Position numbers and translations under genes: made by a program | The notes under the pieces: generated by a model | Database searches by the model: none | Seen by the model: the letters and a program-made list of their open reading frames with translations, nothing else | What the model was told of the DNA's origin: nothing | In this document: one piece after another, positions 31,931 through 44,010 of the stretch | Layout of the letters: the number at the start of each line of letters is the position of its first letter | How positions within the stretch are numbered: the first letter of the stretch is position 1 | Origin: Diadophis punctatus similis | Taxonomy: Eukaryota > Chordata > Lepidosauria > Squamata > Dipsadidae | Length of the DNA: 64,000 nt | NCBI GenBank assembly: GCA_023053685.1 | Contig: JALIGW010000005.1 | Location: 29,540,480 to 29,604,479, forward strand | Direction of reading: 5' to 3'

Positions 31931-32146
31931 TTTTTTTTTTCTCTGATTCGTGGAGACTCTGTGGAGAATCCCTGCTGTTTCCTTGGCAAGGTTTTTTCAG
32001 AAGTGGTTTGCCATTGCCTCCTTCCTAAGATTGAGAGAAACACTGGCTGAAGGTCACCCAGCTGGCTTCATGCATAAGGCAGGACTAGAACTAATGGTCT
32101 CTCGATTTTTAGCCTGATGGTTTAATTGCTACACCAAACTGGCTCT
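31931..32146 (-). mobile_element. tRNA-derived SINE, MIR/ACA-like
   Basis: Reverse strand; the head at the right ends in CACCAAACTGGCTC (complement of GAGCCAGTTTGGTG). It has a poly-T at the left (31931-31940), the complement of an A-rich tail. Confidence 0.7.
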
Positions 32147-32176
32147 TGATTAATAACTTTTTAAAAAACTCTAATC

Positions 32177-32462
32177 CAGGGGTGTCAAACTCAATTTCAT
32201 TGAGGGCTGCATCAGGATTGTATTTGACCTCGGGAGGCCAGGGTGGGCGTGGCTAGCTTGACGTCAACCCTCTGCCAGTGAAAACAGAGCTCGGGAGGGC
32301 CACCTGCAGCCCTCCCAAGCTCCATTTTCACTGGCAGAAGCACGGCAGAAGCACAGCAGAAGCGGGCCAGTCCTTTGCTGTTTCCAGGGCGGGCCTGTGG
32401 GCCAGATCTAGGCACCCAGTGGGCCGAATGCGGCCCAAGGGGGCTTGAGTTTGACACCCCTG
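32177..32462. mobile_element. hAT MITE
   Basis: 286 bp, starting CAGGGGTGTCAAACTC and ending GAGTTTGACACCCCTG, a 16-bp perfect inverted terminus. The left flank is CTCTAATC (32169-32176). The same 8-mer appears on the right only after 37 extra bases (32500-32507). Confidence 0.85.
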
Positions 32463-32499
32463 CTCTATGTCACTCTGACATAGAGTGTCAACCCTGACA
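32463..32499. other. 37-bp filler between MITE end and its target duplication
   Basis: Contains a perfect 10-bp inverted repeat, CTCTATGTCA and TGACATAGAG, with a 3-base loop. It separates the transposon's right end from the second copy of CTCTAATC. Confidence 0.65.
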
Positions 32500-32529
32500 C
32501 TCTAATCAGTTGCCAATTCTCAGCTTACA

Positions 32530-33365
<836 letters not shown>

Positions 33366-33410
33366 TAATTAATTAATTAATTAATTGATTGATATTTACA
33401 CTTTTCATAA

Positions 33411-33657
33411 ATTATATTCTAATACAAGTTCAAAAAACGGTTTGGGTAATGTGTTTTTCTTTGTCAGTTTTTTAATGAGATGGTCCTTTTTGATATCTGC
33501 TATTGCATTATAATCTCCAATTATGTAGAATTCTTCGTATTGTAATTCTGTTATTTTTTTGTGTATTTTATTGTAGAATTCATATTGATTTGAATTTGGT
33601 GGATATATCTTTATGAGGAGTATGGGTTTCATTTCTATCTCTAATTCTAATGTCATA
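33411..33657 (-). pseudogene. L1 ORF2 endonuclease fragment, inverted
   Basis: On the - strand the translation contains YPPNSNQYEFYNKIHKKI, then EFYIIGDYNAI, then LPKPFFELVLEYNL. GDYNAI corresponds to the GDFN catalytic box of the L1 apurinic-type endonuclease. Orientation is opposite to the neighbouring ORF1 piece, and only about 80 residues remain. Confidence 0.75.
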
Positions 33658-33670
33658 ATGTAAAATAGAG

Positions 33671-34375
33671 ATGGGAGAAATGAAAAGAGACATAAAAAAT
33701 ATAAATGATAAAATTGAAAAAATTCAAAATAATATAACAGAAAATGAACGTAAAATAAAAATAGTGGAAACAAAAATGGAACAGACAGATAAGAAAGTAG
33801 AAAATATGGAGCAGAACCTAACAACAATTAATAAAGGACTCGAAGAGTCCATTATATTACTAGAGATAGAGAGGGCCTCCTATCACCTAAGATTCCAAAA
33901 CATTCAAGAAGAGAAAGAAGAAAATGTAGGTGAAAAGGTGGCAGAAATCTTAGCCGAAATGATGCAAACCAGCAAACAAGGCATAATGAGAGATATAGAT
34001 GAGGCTTACAGAGTCTACACAAACTATGCAAGGAGACACAGATTGCCAAAAGAAATAAATATAAAATTCACAAAAAGAACAACTAGGGACAATATCTATA
34101 AAAAAACAAGGGAAGAAACATTCACCTATAAAGGTAGAGAAATAATAGTTTTAAAGCAGACCCCCAAGACGGATCCGAAACGCGAGAAGACAATACCAGT
34201 TCTTAACATCCCAGCTTATAAAACACAAGAGCTGTTTAAATGGCTGGTGCCAGAAGGTATTTTAGTAACCTGGCAAGAAAAAAAAGTGAAACTAGATTCA
34301 ATTGAAAAGGCCCAGGAATTCTACGAAAGATACTTTATGACGGAAAGCGAAGAAGAAAGTAAGGAACTTCAATAA
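33671..34375 (+). pseudogene. L1 ORF1 protein fragment (234 codons open)
   Basis: RNA-binding chaperone protein of L1. From the ATG at 33671, residues 1-60 form a lysine-rich coiled coil (heptads such as IEKIQNNI, VENMEQNL). Residues 69-100 carry the RRM-like start (YHLRFQNIQEEKEENVGEKV). The C-terminal domain follows with INIKFTKRTTRDNI, then YKGREIIVLKQTP. The stop at 34375 looks natural. The N-terminal part is missing: an in-frame stop lies just before 33671, next to the junction with the inverted ORF2 piece. No ORF2 follows downstream. Confidence 0.8.
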
Positions 34376-34379
34376 ATCA

Positions 34380-34568
34380 GCTGAGTGTCGGGAGGCAGAT
34401 AATCAGTGGCTAATGAGGCTCTGCTGCTGTTTGCTGCAAAAAGGTAAATTGCTGGCAGGCAAAGATAAAGAGTGGGGATGGCTGGGTGGGGCTACATTCG
34501 GTGTATAAGACGCACCCAAGTTTTCACCCTCTTTTGGGGAGGTAAAAAGGTGCATCTTATACTCCGTG
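34380..34568 (+). mobile_element. Fragment of the TA-flanked MITE family seen at 4685-5076
   Basis: GTGTATAAGACGCACCCAAG and AAAAAGGTGCATCTTATACT match the right part of the 4685-5076 element. The left end is missing. Confidence 0.7.
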
Positions 34569-34710
34569 GTAATACAAGCACTAGATGGGTAAAATAAGAA
34601 AACACAGTTACAGAAAGATAATGTATAAGTGATAAGTCAAAGAACATCAGCAATGCACCAAATTCTGCTTGCAAACTACAATTTCAGTATTGAAACCTCA
34701 GAATGAGGTT

Positions 34711-34943
34711 AGCTGAGATAGCGCAGTGGTTAAAAGCAGCATTGCGACCTTCAGCTGATTGCTAGTTTAGCAGTTCAGCTGTTCAAATCTCACTAGGCTC
34801 AAGGTTGACTCAGCCTTCCATCCTTCCGAGGTGGGTAAAATGAGAACCCAGATTGTTGGGGGCAATATGCTGAACTCTGTAAACCGCTTGGAGAGTGCTG
34901 TAAAGCACTATGAAGCGGTATATAAGTAAAGTGCTATTGCTAT
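34711..34943 (+). mobile_element. tRNA-headed squamate SINE, full length
   Basis: Same family as 14430-14659. The inner tail stem GTGCT/AGCAC with GTAA loop is intact here too. Confidence 0.9.
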
Positions 34944-36995
34944 ATAGTAGCAAGTGATATTTTTGTAAGGCAGGAAGATGGCATAGTGGTGATTGGGTGA
35001 CAGAATTTCTCCCCTGCTTTGGTCTTGATATCAGCCAGGACCCTTTCAGCTGATTTCTATTAGGAAAGAGTTGTGGTCAGTGTGCACTATATGGAAAAGA
35101 TATGGAAGTGTTTTGAACCTCTTGCCAACTACAAAAATGAGCACTGTACTTCTCCCTGTTTTTTTTTAGATTCATCTGAAAGAACAACAGTGATATTATA
35201 GGCCTGGCCTCATACAAAATTTGGTGCCACACTATAAAAAAAACCTTGTCCTGACTGTGTGCTGAACAAACTTCAATAGATATAAGATACAGAGCTTTAC
35301 CTCACAAAGATCTGAGGAGGTGAACACAGTCATGTGTTGCTTGATCTTCTCAAAACATCAGTCTCCGAATCTAAAACAGGTGGGTGTTTATTTTTAAAGC
35401 ATTGGCGTTCTTGGTTTCCCAATCAATGTGTCTATTACATCTATCAGGTGCCAATGTAAGAGCTCTTTACAACAAATATTTCATTATTCATCATCCAGTG
35501 CTTTCCCCATTTGCTTTTCTTAAAATGGACACTAAAGTCCAAACGTTTTCTCACTTGTTTTCATGAGGGAGAGATTATTTTCTTGAAAATATTTCTGAAA
35601 AGAGTAATTGATTTTCACCAAAGGTATGTTCTTCTCTGATATAATTTGCCTACACCAGTTTAAAGTTCAGGTCAATATATGAATACTAAACTTCTGAATT
35701 AGGGGGGGGAATGAGATTTGGGCATGGGAGCGGGATCATTTTCTCTTATCCGAAAAATGTGATAAAATCAGAAAGGAAAGGAAAAACTAAACACGCACAC
35801 ATGCAAAACACACACACACACACAACTTGTTCCGTTGCTTGCATTCAAATTTTCATGACATAATTTCACTAGGATTGTCTGTCAATAACTGTTTCCTTCA
35901 GATGCTAAACTCCAACTCAAATGGTGAGTCTGCTAAATATATTTGCTTCATATTTTAGTGCTTAGATTCCAATTTTCATTTCCCAAATGTGTGTTAACTG
36001 GACTGCATGTTCAGGATGCTTTCTCTACATATATATGCATATATACACAAACACACACATATTATGTGAGGAAAAGAATACAAAAGGCAAATGTATCTCT
36101 GCCTACAATTTAAAAAAAAATGATATTCCTAGATACTGCTGTATAGAGGAGGATTACATAAGGGTCAAAACCTATTTATTTAAAAAATCCTCCATTTATT
36201 TCAAATGGGAGAAAGTCATGTTCTGAAGATGCTTCCCAACAGTGACATAACCTGAATGGGAGCTCACACACGGAAAAATTCCTAGGGCCCAATTTCTGTG
36301 AGATTCCAATATATCTGCATTAGTGAGCACACATGATGGTAATTACCGACTGTGACACTTCTGAAGTCAGCTGTTGCTTATTGATCTATATCTGTAGTAG
36401 AGATCTAGATAGGAGGTGGGGGTTTTGGTTCAAATTGAGAAGGAACATCTTGAAACTGTTCTGGGCATATGAAAAATTAATTGAATCTCTCTGGACTGAA
36501 GCCTCCCCAAATGTTAAACTATCAAAATTGTTTGTAGTATCCTGCCTGAAAAGGGATAACCTGCTCAGCCTTTATAGTCTGCAGGGTTACTGAAAGATAT
36601 GTAATGAAAAGCTGCCATAATCATGGAGCTTTGACCTTGAAGGAGTTAGATTTAGACATGATGTCCTAAATCTCCATAGAGATTTACTTCTGGCTTTCTT
36701 TCCTCTGCTGAGGGCTGAAATGAAAAGTTATATTACATTACATAGATTACTAATGGTGGATGAACAGCTAACCTAAACCTTTTTCTTGCTAATGTTCTTG
36801 CTAATGTTTCAAAATTCCAGACTTTGGGCTCAATCAATGAGTACTAGCAACTGAATCTCTAATGAATTCTTTGACCTCAAGATCAGGAAATTATGTTGGA
36901 AAGATCAGCAAGGAAAAGGAACTGGTTCTTGAGACCTAGAGTTGATATCTACCTTTGCTTCCATCATTATCTATTATTGGTTAGGATGGTTCTTC
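34944..36995. other. No recognisable gene or repeat
   Basis: AT-rich sequence with short (CA)n patches near 35810-35824 and 36040-36060. Confidence 0.5.
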
Positions 36996-37003
36996 ATCTA
37001 ACT

Positions 37004-37139
37004 CAGTGTTTCCCAACCTTGGCAACTTGAAGATATCTGGACTTCAACTCCCAGAATTCCCCAGCCAGCGAATGCTGGCTGGGGAATTCTGGGAGTTGAA
37101 GTCCAGATATCTTCAAGTTGCCAAGGTTGGGAAACACTG
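37004..37139. mobile_element. Fully palindromic hAT MITE with perfect 8-bp duplication
   Basis: 136 bp in which the two halves are almost exact reverse complements (arms of about 66 bp), starting CAGTGTTTCCCAACC and ending GGTTGGGAAACACTG. Flanked by ATCTAACT at 36996-37003 and 37140-37147. Confidence 0.95.
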
Positions 37140-37147
37140 ATCTAACT

Positions 37148-37943
37148 GTTCTAACTCTGCTTTCCTGACAGCACAACCAGATGGGTGGCTAGCTTGATGT
37201 GATGGGTAACATACCTGGAAGATGCTAGAGGGGGAAGACTTATCTAAAACCTTCATTTGGGATAATTTGATATATAATATCAATAATATAATATTAATTT
37301 TCCTATGTAGAAAAAGAGACAACTGTTAAATGGGAGAGATTTCAACTTCTTGACCTTACTGTGAGAACTTCTAAGAAATTTGCATATATCTGCATAAGGC
37401 ATAAATAACATGTCCTTGAGTGATCATTTCTCCAGTGGTCTCCCGCCCTCTTACTTTCCATTTCCATTAAATCCTAGGGGAGAATAACATGATTGGGAAG
37501 TGTGAGCAGCTTGGACTTCAAAGTGATGGAAAGATACATATTGTTGAATATTCTAGATTTCCTTTGGAATGGACTTGACAAGATTACTTCAAACGAGCTG
37601 AAATATGTACATTTTGGAAGATAAAAAAGGAATGTCTTTAAATAAAATATACCAGGCGCTTAGCATTTTTGTTAGTTCATTTTATCATAGTTCTATTCTG
37701 CTAATTCTGGCACAGCAGGGAAACTAGAAATAATAGAAACAAGAGGGCCATCAAATCTGGGGAGACAGCTGATGGCTTGCATGAGTTCCAGATGTACCAG
37801 GAGGGTGAATAATAGATAGAAATAATGGCAGAAGAAGACAACATTAGAGGACGAAAGAGGCTGACCTACAGAGTAAGAAGACCAGGAAAATTCAGATGTT
37901 TTCTTCCCCTGTAAGATACACTTCTGCTTTTTTCTACCTTAGA
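37148..37943. other. No recognisable gene or repeat
   Basis: AT-rich sequence without a supported feature. Confidence 0.5.
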
Positions 37944-37951
37944 CTCTAAAG

Positions 37952-38654
37952 CAGTGGTTCCCAACCTTCCTAATGACGTGACCCATGCCACGCCCCTGTG
38001 CCCCCACCACGACCCACCTCGCCGCCGCCATTTGGGTTCTTTTATTCTCTGCGCATGCGCAAAGCATTCTGCGCATGCACAGAGGGTAAAAGAACCCCAA
38101 TGGTGGTGTCCGGGCGAAGTCTCCCAATCCGGGCGAGGTCTCCGCTCGCTTCGCATGTTGCCTCTGGGAGCTTTTCGAGCCCCGTCGCGAAAGGCGTGCG
38201 CGACTTCGGCGGGGCCGGGACAGGCAGCTGCCTGGAGGGAGCCATCCCCTTCGCAGAGTCTCTCCCGTCTACCTGTAGTGTTCGGGGCGAAGGCGATGGC
38301 TCTCTCTGGGAAGCCACCTGTCCCGGCCCCGCCGAAGTCGCACACGCCTTTCGCGATGGGGCTCGAAAAGCTCCCAGAGGCAACACGCAAAGTGAGCGGA
38401 GACCTCGCCCAGATCTGGAGACTTTGCCCGGATGCCGCCATTTGGGTTCTTTTACCCTTTGTGCATGCGCAGAATGCTTTGCGCATGCGCAGAGGGTAAA
38501 AGAACCCAAATGGCGGCGGCGGGGTGGGTCGCGGTGGGGGCACGATATAGCCAGGCTTGTGGCAGTGGGGAGGAGCTGAGGATGCCGGGGCGACCCCTGG
38601 GAAATGGTCGTTCGACCCCCAAAGGGGTCGCGACCCCCAGGTTGGGAACCGCTG
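37952..38654. mobile_element. CpG-rich palindromic hAT element, 703 bp, perfect 8-bp duplication
   Basis: Starts CAGTGGTTCCCAACC and ends GGTTGGGAACCGCTG; flanked by CTCTAAAG at 37944-37951 and 38655-38662. The interior is a large imperfect inverted repeat centred near 38270, and each arm ends in its own hairpin around TGCGCATGCGCA. High CpG content makes long open frames on both strands (up to 271 codons on -). These frames mirror each other across the palindrome and share no known protein signature, so I do not call them genes. Confidence 0.92.
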
Positions 38655-38741
38655 CTCTAAAGGCTTGAGATCTTGCATCAATTTTCTCCTCAGGGAAGTT
38701 GGAACTTATTTTTTGGGAGGTTGCAAAATATTCTGACTACA

Positions 38742-38882
38742 GGTAGGCCTTGATTTACAACGCTTAGTGAACATTCAAAGTTGCAATGATGCTGAAAAAA
38801 TGATTTGCAATGGGTCCTTAAAACCATCACAGCATCCCCAGGGTTAAGTGATCAAAATTTGAGCACTTGACAATCTGCAGAT
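38742..38882. mobile_element. TA-flanked MITE, family B, left part only
   Basis: CAGGTAGGCCTTGATTTAC, preceded by TA, then GTTGCAATGATGCTG and GATCAAAATTTGAGCACTTG. Truncated on the right. Confidence 0.7.
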
Positions 38883-39227
38883 ATTAATCAGTTTATCCAG
38901 GTCTATTTGTTGGTTCATTCCAAAAGCTATAACTCTATGCGTTTGTACTCAGAAATCCAACTGAATTCAGTGAGACTTACTTCCTTGTTTGTGATATACG
39001 GTAATCATTATGTCCCTGGATTTGAAATTAGGTTCCTTACAAAGATTTTGGGGACTCAGTCGTTATTCAGCATCATGTATTGATGTGACCGCTGGCAAGT
39101 TGAAATAAAAAAAGAGGCAAACAAGTTATAAAAAAAATAGCTGTGCTTGGTGCGTTAATGCTCCTAAGTGCTTCCAGAGAGACAAAGATAAAAGGAGAGA
39201 AGGTTCAATAGGATCTTACTGGAAGCT
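38883..39227. other. No supported gene
   Basis: Contains ATTCAGTGAGACTTACTTCC near 38954-38973, a string that I associate with dispersed reptile repeats but cannot place in a family. Confidence 0.4.
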
Positions 39228-39585
39228 TGGCTGATTATTATAAGCCATCAAATCAATGTCAACTCTTAGCAACCACTTAGATAGATTTTCTACATGATGA
39301 GCTGCCCCTAACCTATTCTTTCAAGTCTCCCACAGTCAAAGTAACTGGGTCTGTTCACCTTGCTGTTCATCCTCTTCTTCTCCTTTCTTGTACCTTCCCA
39401 GCATTAGAGCCATTTCCAGAGTGCTAAGTTTTCACATAATGTTGTCTGAAGAAGGATAATTTGAACCTGGTCATTTGTGCCTCAGGTGAGAAATCTAGGT
39501 TGATTCGTTTGATAATCAATTTGTTTATTTTCTTGGCTGTCCAAGATATTCTTAGGAGTGTTCTTCAACAACGACTACACTGTAA
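39228..39585 (-). mobile_element. Bov-B (RTE clade) LINE fragment
   Basis: The - strand matches the 3' part of the Bov-B reading frame and tail. + strand landmarks are ATCAATGTCAACTCTTAGCA near the element's 3' end, CTTCTTCTCCTTTC, GAACCTGGTCATTTGTGCCT, and TTTCTTGGCTGTCC. Several frame breaks are present. Bov-B is abundant in snakes and lizards and is the textbook example of a horizontally transferred vertebrate LINE. Confidence 0.75.
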
Positions 39586-39987
39586 GCTTACTATACACAC
39601 ATGGACGACAAGAAATAATCACAATCAAGTCTATATCAGTGAAACCAGCAGGGGTTTGCTTTTCAGGAGACCTTTCCAGGCCGTTGAAGTATTTGTGGCA
39701 GATTTTTGGATGTCCATCAAATAAATTGTTGCAGACAGGACAACAGTGCGATAGGCAAGCCAAGTTACTTTGCTCTTGGCTAAATGTTGACAGTCTATCC
39801 AGTTCAAATTGCGATCTCATTATTCTGTCCTTGCACTTGCTGCCTTTCCTAAAATAATATTCCTGATTTTATGAATAATACATCAGATTATATTCATTAT
39901 TTTATCGAAGGAAAGGATCATTCATTCATTCAATTTATATGACTGCCCGCTACAAATTCAGGATTAGCAAACCATAATCATAATTAG
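39586..39987. other. No recognisable gene or repeat
   Basis: Overlapping 80-100 codon frames on both strands without family signature. Confidence 0.5.
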
Positions 39988-40226
39988 GAGCCGAGGTGGC
40001 GCAGTGGTTAAATGCAGCTACTGCAGGCTACTCCAGCTGACTGCTATTTCAGCAGTTCAGCTGTTCAAATCTCACCAGGCTCAAGGTTGACTCAGCCTTC
40101 CATCCTTCTGAGGTCGGTAAAATGAGGACCCAGATTGTTGGGGGCAATATGCTGAACTCTGTAAACCGCTTAGAGAGGGCTGTAAAGCACTATGAAGCGG
40201 TATATAAGTCTAAGTGCTATTGCTAT
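39988..40226 (+). mobile_element. tRNA-headed squamate SINE, full length
   Basis: Same family as 14430-14659, starting GAGCCGAGGTGGCGCAGTGG. Confidence 0.9.
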
Positions 40227-40591
40227 CTCCAACAGCATAAAAAGATAAAACAATACAGAGGCAACAGTGCACACAAATTAAGTGCTCTATCGTATCGAGC
40301 TAGGTAGATTCTGGAAAGAAAAGAGATAAACTGTGCCCTGATTATGATACTGGATAAGAGGAGAACATGGAGCCCTAGCTTCGGGTTCATGCTTTGCCAT
40401 TTGCCTCTTTGACAACTTCAAGCTTTCACAACATGCCCTTGCAGAGTTCTCGTGTGAGGTCATTATTTGGGGCAGAGAATGAATGGGAGAACCTCATATA
40501 AGCTGAGCAGAGTTCCTCAAGGAAAGACAGGATAGAAAACTAACAGGCTTGGCATGAGATTAAATGCATCTGGGGGAATCCCTCTCAGATA
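40227..40591. other. No recognisable gene or repeat
   Basis: Sequence without a supported feature. Confidence 0.5.
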
Positions 40592-40973
40592 CAGGTAGGC
40601 CTCAAACTTACAACCATGTGTTTAGGAATAGTTCAAAGTTACAACAGCACCGGAAAACATGACTTATTACCATTTTTCGGACTTACAAATGTTGCAGCAT
40701 CCCTATGGCCTGGTCATGTGATTAAAATTCAGACGCTTGGCAACTGGCATGTATTGATGACGGTTGCAATGTCCCAGAGTCATGTGATCAACTTTAGCGA
40801 CCTTCTGACAAGCAAAGTCAACGAGGAATCCAGATTCACTTTTAAAAATGCCTTACTAACTGAACAACTGTGGTAAAGAAAGGTCATAAAATGGAGCAAG
40901 ATTCATTGAACAACTGTCTTGCTCAGCAACATAAATTTTGGGCTCAAATTGTGGTCGTAAGTTGAGGACTACC
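40592..40973. mobile_element. TA-flanked MITE, family B, complete
   Basis: 382 bp from ACAGGTAGGCCTC to GTCGTAAGTTGAGGACTACC; TA lies at both ends. Non-coding, with complementary termini. Confidence 0.8.
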
Positions 40974-41580
40974 TATTTGGGTGTTAAATATTTCTCAATA
41001 TGTGCTTCAGTAGCAAATGAAAGGGTTTGGAACAAAATCAGAATCTGGGGAAATCTAAGAAGCAATATTAATAATAAAGAAGCCATACAAGATTCATTTG
41101 TATTTTTCTCCCCCTTATCTAGCTTGGTTGCAAAATTGGCAGACAAATGGATCTGCATTGCCTCCTAGTGGCAGAAAATGGAAGGGACTACTGTACTTTG
41201 TACAAAGAACCATTGGGTTAGATTTAGCAATGTTGTCCCCCAGTAATATTCTCCCCTTTTAAAAAGGCTTTCAGCTTATGCTTCGGAGATTAGTTGCAGG
41301 GCATTTTCCAACGTAAAGCATTTAAATGAAAATTAGAATTCATCTGTCATTACTATAATAGCGAATTGGAAATGTAATTATCTATTGCTTCAACAAAAAC
41401 CAGATATAATATTTAACCCCAGTGAAAAAACATGAACTTTTTTAATAGGAAGAAAAGAGGAAAGAAGAGGAAAGAAAGAAGAGGGGATGAAAGCATGTGA
41501 ACAAAGAGTCAGAGAGGGTAGAAGATGCAAAGAAGGAAGTATGTTGTAGTCTTATCTTACGGGGTGGGGAAGAGGTACAC
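40974..41580. other. No recognisable gene or repeat
   Basis: AT-rich; a weak CTCF-like motif at 41161-41177. Confidence 0.5.
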
Positions 41581-41922
41581 ACAAGTAGTCCTCTGGTTAT
41601 GACCATTTGTTTAGCGACTATTAGTTATGAAAGTATTGAATGAGGGGACTTATAATGAGGGGTACTTGGAGTTCTGGCCACCACACCATCCTCGTGGTCA
41701 TGGGATCATGATCTGGGTTCTCAGCATCTGGCTTGATATCACAAGGAGGCACGGTCACATGGTCACCGTTTCTGACCTTCCCTACCAACTTCCCACAAGC
41801 AAAGTCAATAATTCACAATGCCTTCACAATGTGGTTACCTGATATTTCGCTTTACGACAATGTCACTTAGCAACTGAGTTTCCTGTCCCAATTGTGGTCA
41901 TAACTTGAAGGCTATCTGTAAC
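41581..41922. mobile_element. TA-flanked MITE, family B
   Basis: From CAAGTAGTCCTCTGG to CATAACTTGAAGGCTATCTG followed by TA. Internal GACAATGTCACTTAGCAAC is family-like. Confidence 0.75.
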
Positions 41923-42331
41923 AACCACCAAAAGGCTATTATGATTTGCAATTAATAATGAACTAGAGCATAAGCAATATATGACAAGGCTTTCCTATAA
42001 ATACGGTTTCCTGATAAAGAACGGAGGAGGTATTATTTAGAAAACATAATGTATTTGACCTCAAGTGCCTTGCAGTTTCTGGTGTATTTATTTGGGTCAA
42101 TGGGTTGCAATGTTTATTTCAAAGGACAGAGCAATATGGCACAAATAAATGCTTATGCATCAGTGTCCATCAATAGACCAGTTAATTTAATTTTAATTGG
42201 TTCGCAGGGACAATATCTTAATTCTGGTTTTCTAAGTCTTGTGAGTTTTTTTAAAAAAATAATCCAGACACATTTAATGCATGTGCACATTTAACATGTT
42301 TTAATTGATCTTTATTCAAACAATATGAATA
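41923..42331. other. No recognisable gene or repeat
   Basis: AT-rich sequence. Confidence 0.5.
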
Positions 42332-42436
42332 TGAATAGAATAGAATAGAATAGAATAGAATAGAATAGAATAGAATAGAATAGAATAGAATAGAATAGAA
42401 TAGAATAGAATAGAATAGAATAGAATACTTTATTTG

Positions 42437-42468
<32 letters not shown>
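42332..42468. repeat. (AGAAT)n and (TTG)n microsatellites, probable LINE tail on the - strand
   Basis: About 19 AGAAT units followed by ACTTTATTTGGC, the complement of GCCAAATAAAGT. The LINE end at 59640-60126 closes with TTGGCCAATAAAGAATTCT. So this tract is probably the expanded tail of a very short - strand copy. (TTG)n follows at 42440-42468. Confidence 0.75.
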
Positions 42469-42659
42469 CTTATTAATCTTCAATTCAGTTCAGTCTGGGA
42501 CTGGTAAAAACATAACAATTTAAGTCCTAACTATTAAGGTAGTGTCTGAGTATATAGGCAGTTCTGAGTATGATGATGATGATACATGACATTTTATCTA
42601 TGACTACTCATCTTGACATGAAATGTTTGTTGCTTTAACACAATTTAATGTTAATGAAT

Positions 42660-42815
42660 GTGTGAGGGATTCTTTTTTAAACTTTTAATATGTTTTTATA
42701 TTCCTTTATGATGTTTTTACTGTATTTATTCATATTTGTCTTGATTGTCAGCCACCCAGAGTCCTCTGGGAATTGGGCGGCATACAAATGTGAGTAATAA
42801 ATAAATAAATAAATT
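42660..42815 (+). mobile_element. L2 LINE 3' end
   Basis: Contains the L2-type terminal hairpin region GCCACCCAGAGTCC...GGGCGGC, then CATACAAATG and (AATA)n. Heavily 5'-truncated. Confidence 0.75.
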
Positions 42816-42994
42816 ACAAGACTTACATATTATGCATAGACATTGTAACACAATTACTGTACAATACTTACATATTATGCATTGAAACACAGTATTTAAC
42901 CTATGCATTCTTGCTTCTTTTCATTCAAATATATGGACTAGGTATGTTTATTCTAACGAACTAGGTATACTTAAATTAACAAACTAGGTATGTT

Positions 42995-43350
42995 TAGTTT
43001 AACAAAGAGAAGACTGGGAAGAGACATAATAGCAGTCTTCCTGCTATACCTGAAGGGCTGCCACAGGGAAGAGGGCATCATTCTGCATAGCACCTGAAGA
43101 TAGGACAAAAACCAACGTGTGAAAGGTGATCAGAAGAAGAGCCAACTTGAAATGAGAAATTTTCTGACAGTGAAAACTATTGAGCAGTAGAGCAGCTTGT
43201 CTTCCGAAGTTGTGGGTGCCCCATTATTGGGGGTTTTCAAGATAGTGCTGGACAACCATTTGTCCAATATGGTATTAGGACTCCTGCCTTGGGCAGTGGG
43301 TTAGACAAGAAGACCTCCAATTCTTTTCCAAGCCTATGATTCTATGTTTC
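42995..43350 (+). mobile_element. CR1 LINE 3' end
   Basis: Contains the CR1 end pattern CAAGATAGTGCTGGACAACC, then GGGTTAGACAAGAAGACCTC and ATGATTCTATG. More decayed than the copies at 6.9 and 8.1 kb. Confidence 0.8.
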
Positions 43351-43352
43351 TA

Positions 43353-43487
43353 CCATGTTTCCCCGAAAATAACACCCTGTCTTATATTTTTTTGAACCCT
43401 GAAATAAGCTCTTGGCCTTATTGCCATGTACTCAAAAGCCCGATTGGGCTTATTATCAGGGGATGTCTTATTTTGGGGGGAAAAGGG
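43353..43487. mobile_element. TA-flanked MITE, 135 bp
   Basis: Starts CCATGTTTCCCCGAAAATAA and ends GTCTTATTTTGGGGGG, AAAAGGG; termini are complementary, with TA at 43351-43352 and 43488-43489. Confidence 0.75.
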
Positions 43488-43721
43488 TACATCACCAAAT
43501 TCAATACATGGTTAAGAACACTGAAATCCCAGCATGGGTAGAGTCCCATTATTCTTTAGTAGGTATTTCTCAGCTCTGCCCTTCTTAATACAACAAAGAA
43601 AAAATTGACCAACACACCTTACTTTTAAAGAAGGAGCAGGACAATCCAAAATACACTCCCCTGTCAAGCTGATGCCCCTCCCTGCCTGATATGTTTAGAT
43701 TGTATTTCCCATCTTAGAAAC

Positions 43722-43855
43722 CAGGGCTCTCAAACTCCCGGTCCGCGGGCCGGATGCGTCACACACTGGCCACGCCCACACCCGGTTTAGCGAAGGGGGG
43801 AAAGTCCCAATATGTCACGTGATGGCAAAGTGACAGTGTGAGTTTGACACCCCTG
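43722..43855. mobile_element. hAT MITE
   Basis: Starts CAGGGCTCTCAAACTC and ends GAGTTTGACACCCCTG. Flanks share TCTTAGA but are offset by three bases, so the duplication is imperfect. Related to 55569-55688 and 32177-32462. Confidence 0.75.
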
Positions 43856-44010
43856 TCTTAGACCAACAGTGGCATTGCTATGATGGTGATCAGGCTTCAT
43901 TCAGCAGATTAAAAAGTACCATGTTTCACATGCTAATTAGTAAGTGTTGCAGCTCCTTTTTACAGATAACGCATAGCTCACTCTCCCCCTCCACACCCTG
44001 CTTTTATTTT
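43856..44010. other. No supported feature
   Basis: Short gap between two repeats. Confidence 0.5.

Noticed and set aside
37866..38681. 271-codon open frame on the - strand with mirrored frames on +
   Set aside because: It lies wholly in the CpG-rich palindromic hAT element. Frames on both strands mirror each other and show no protein family.
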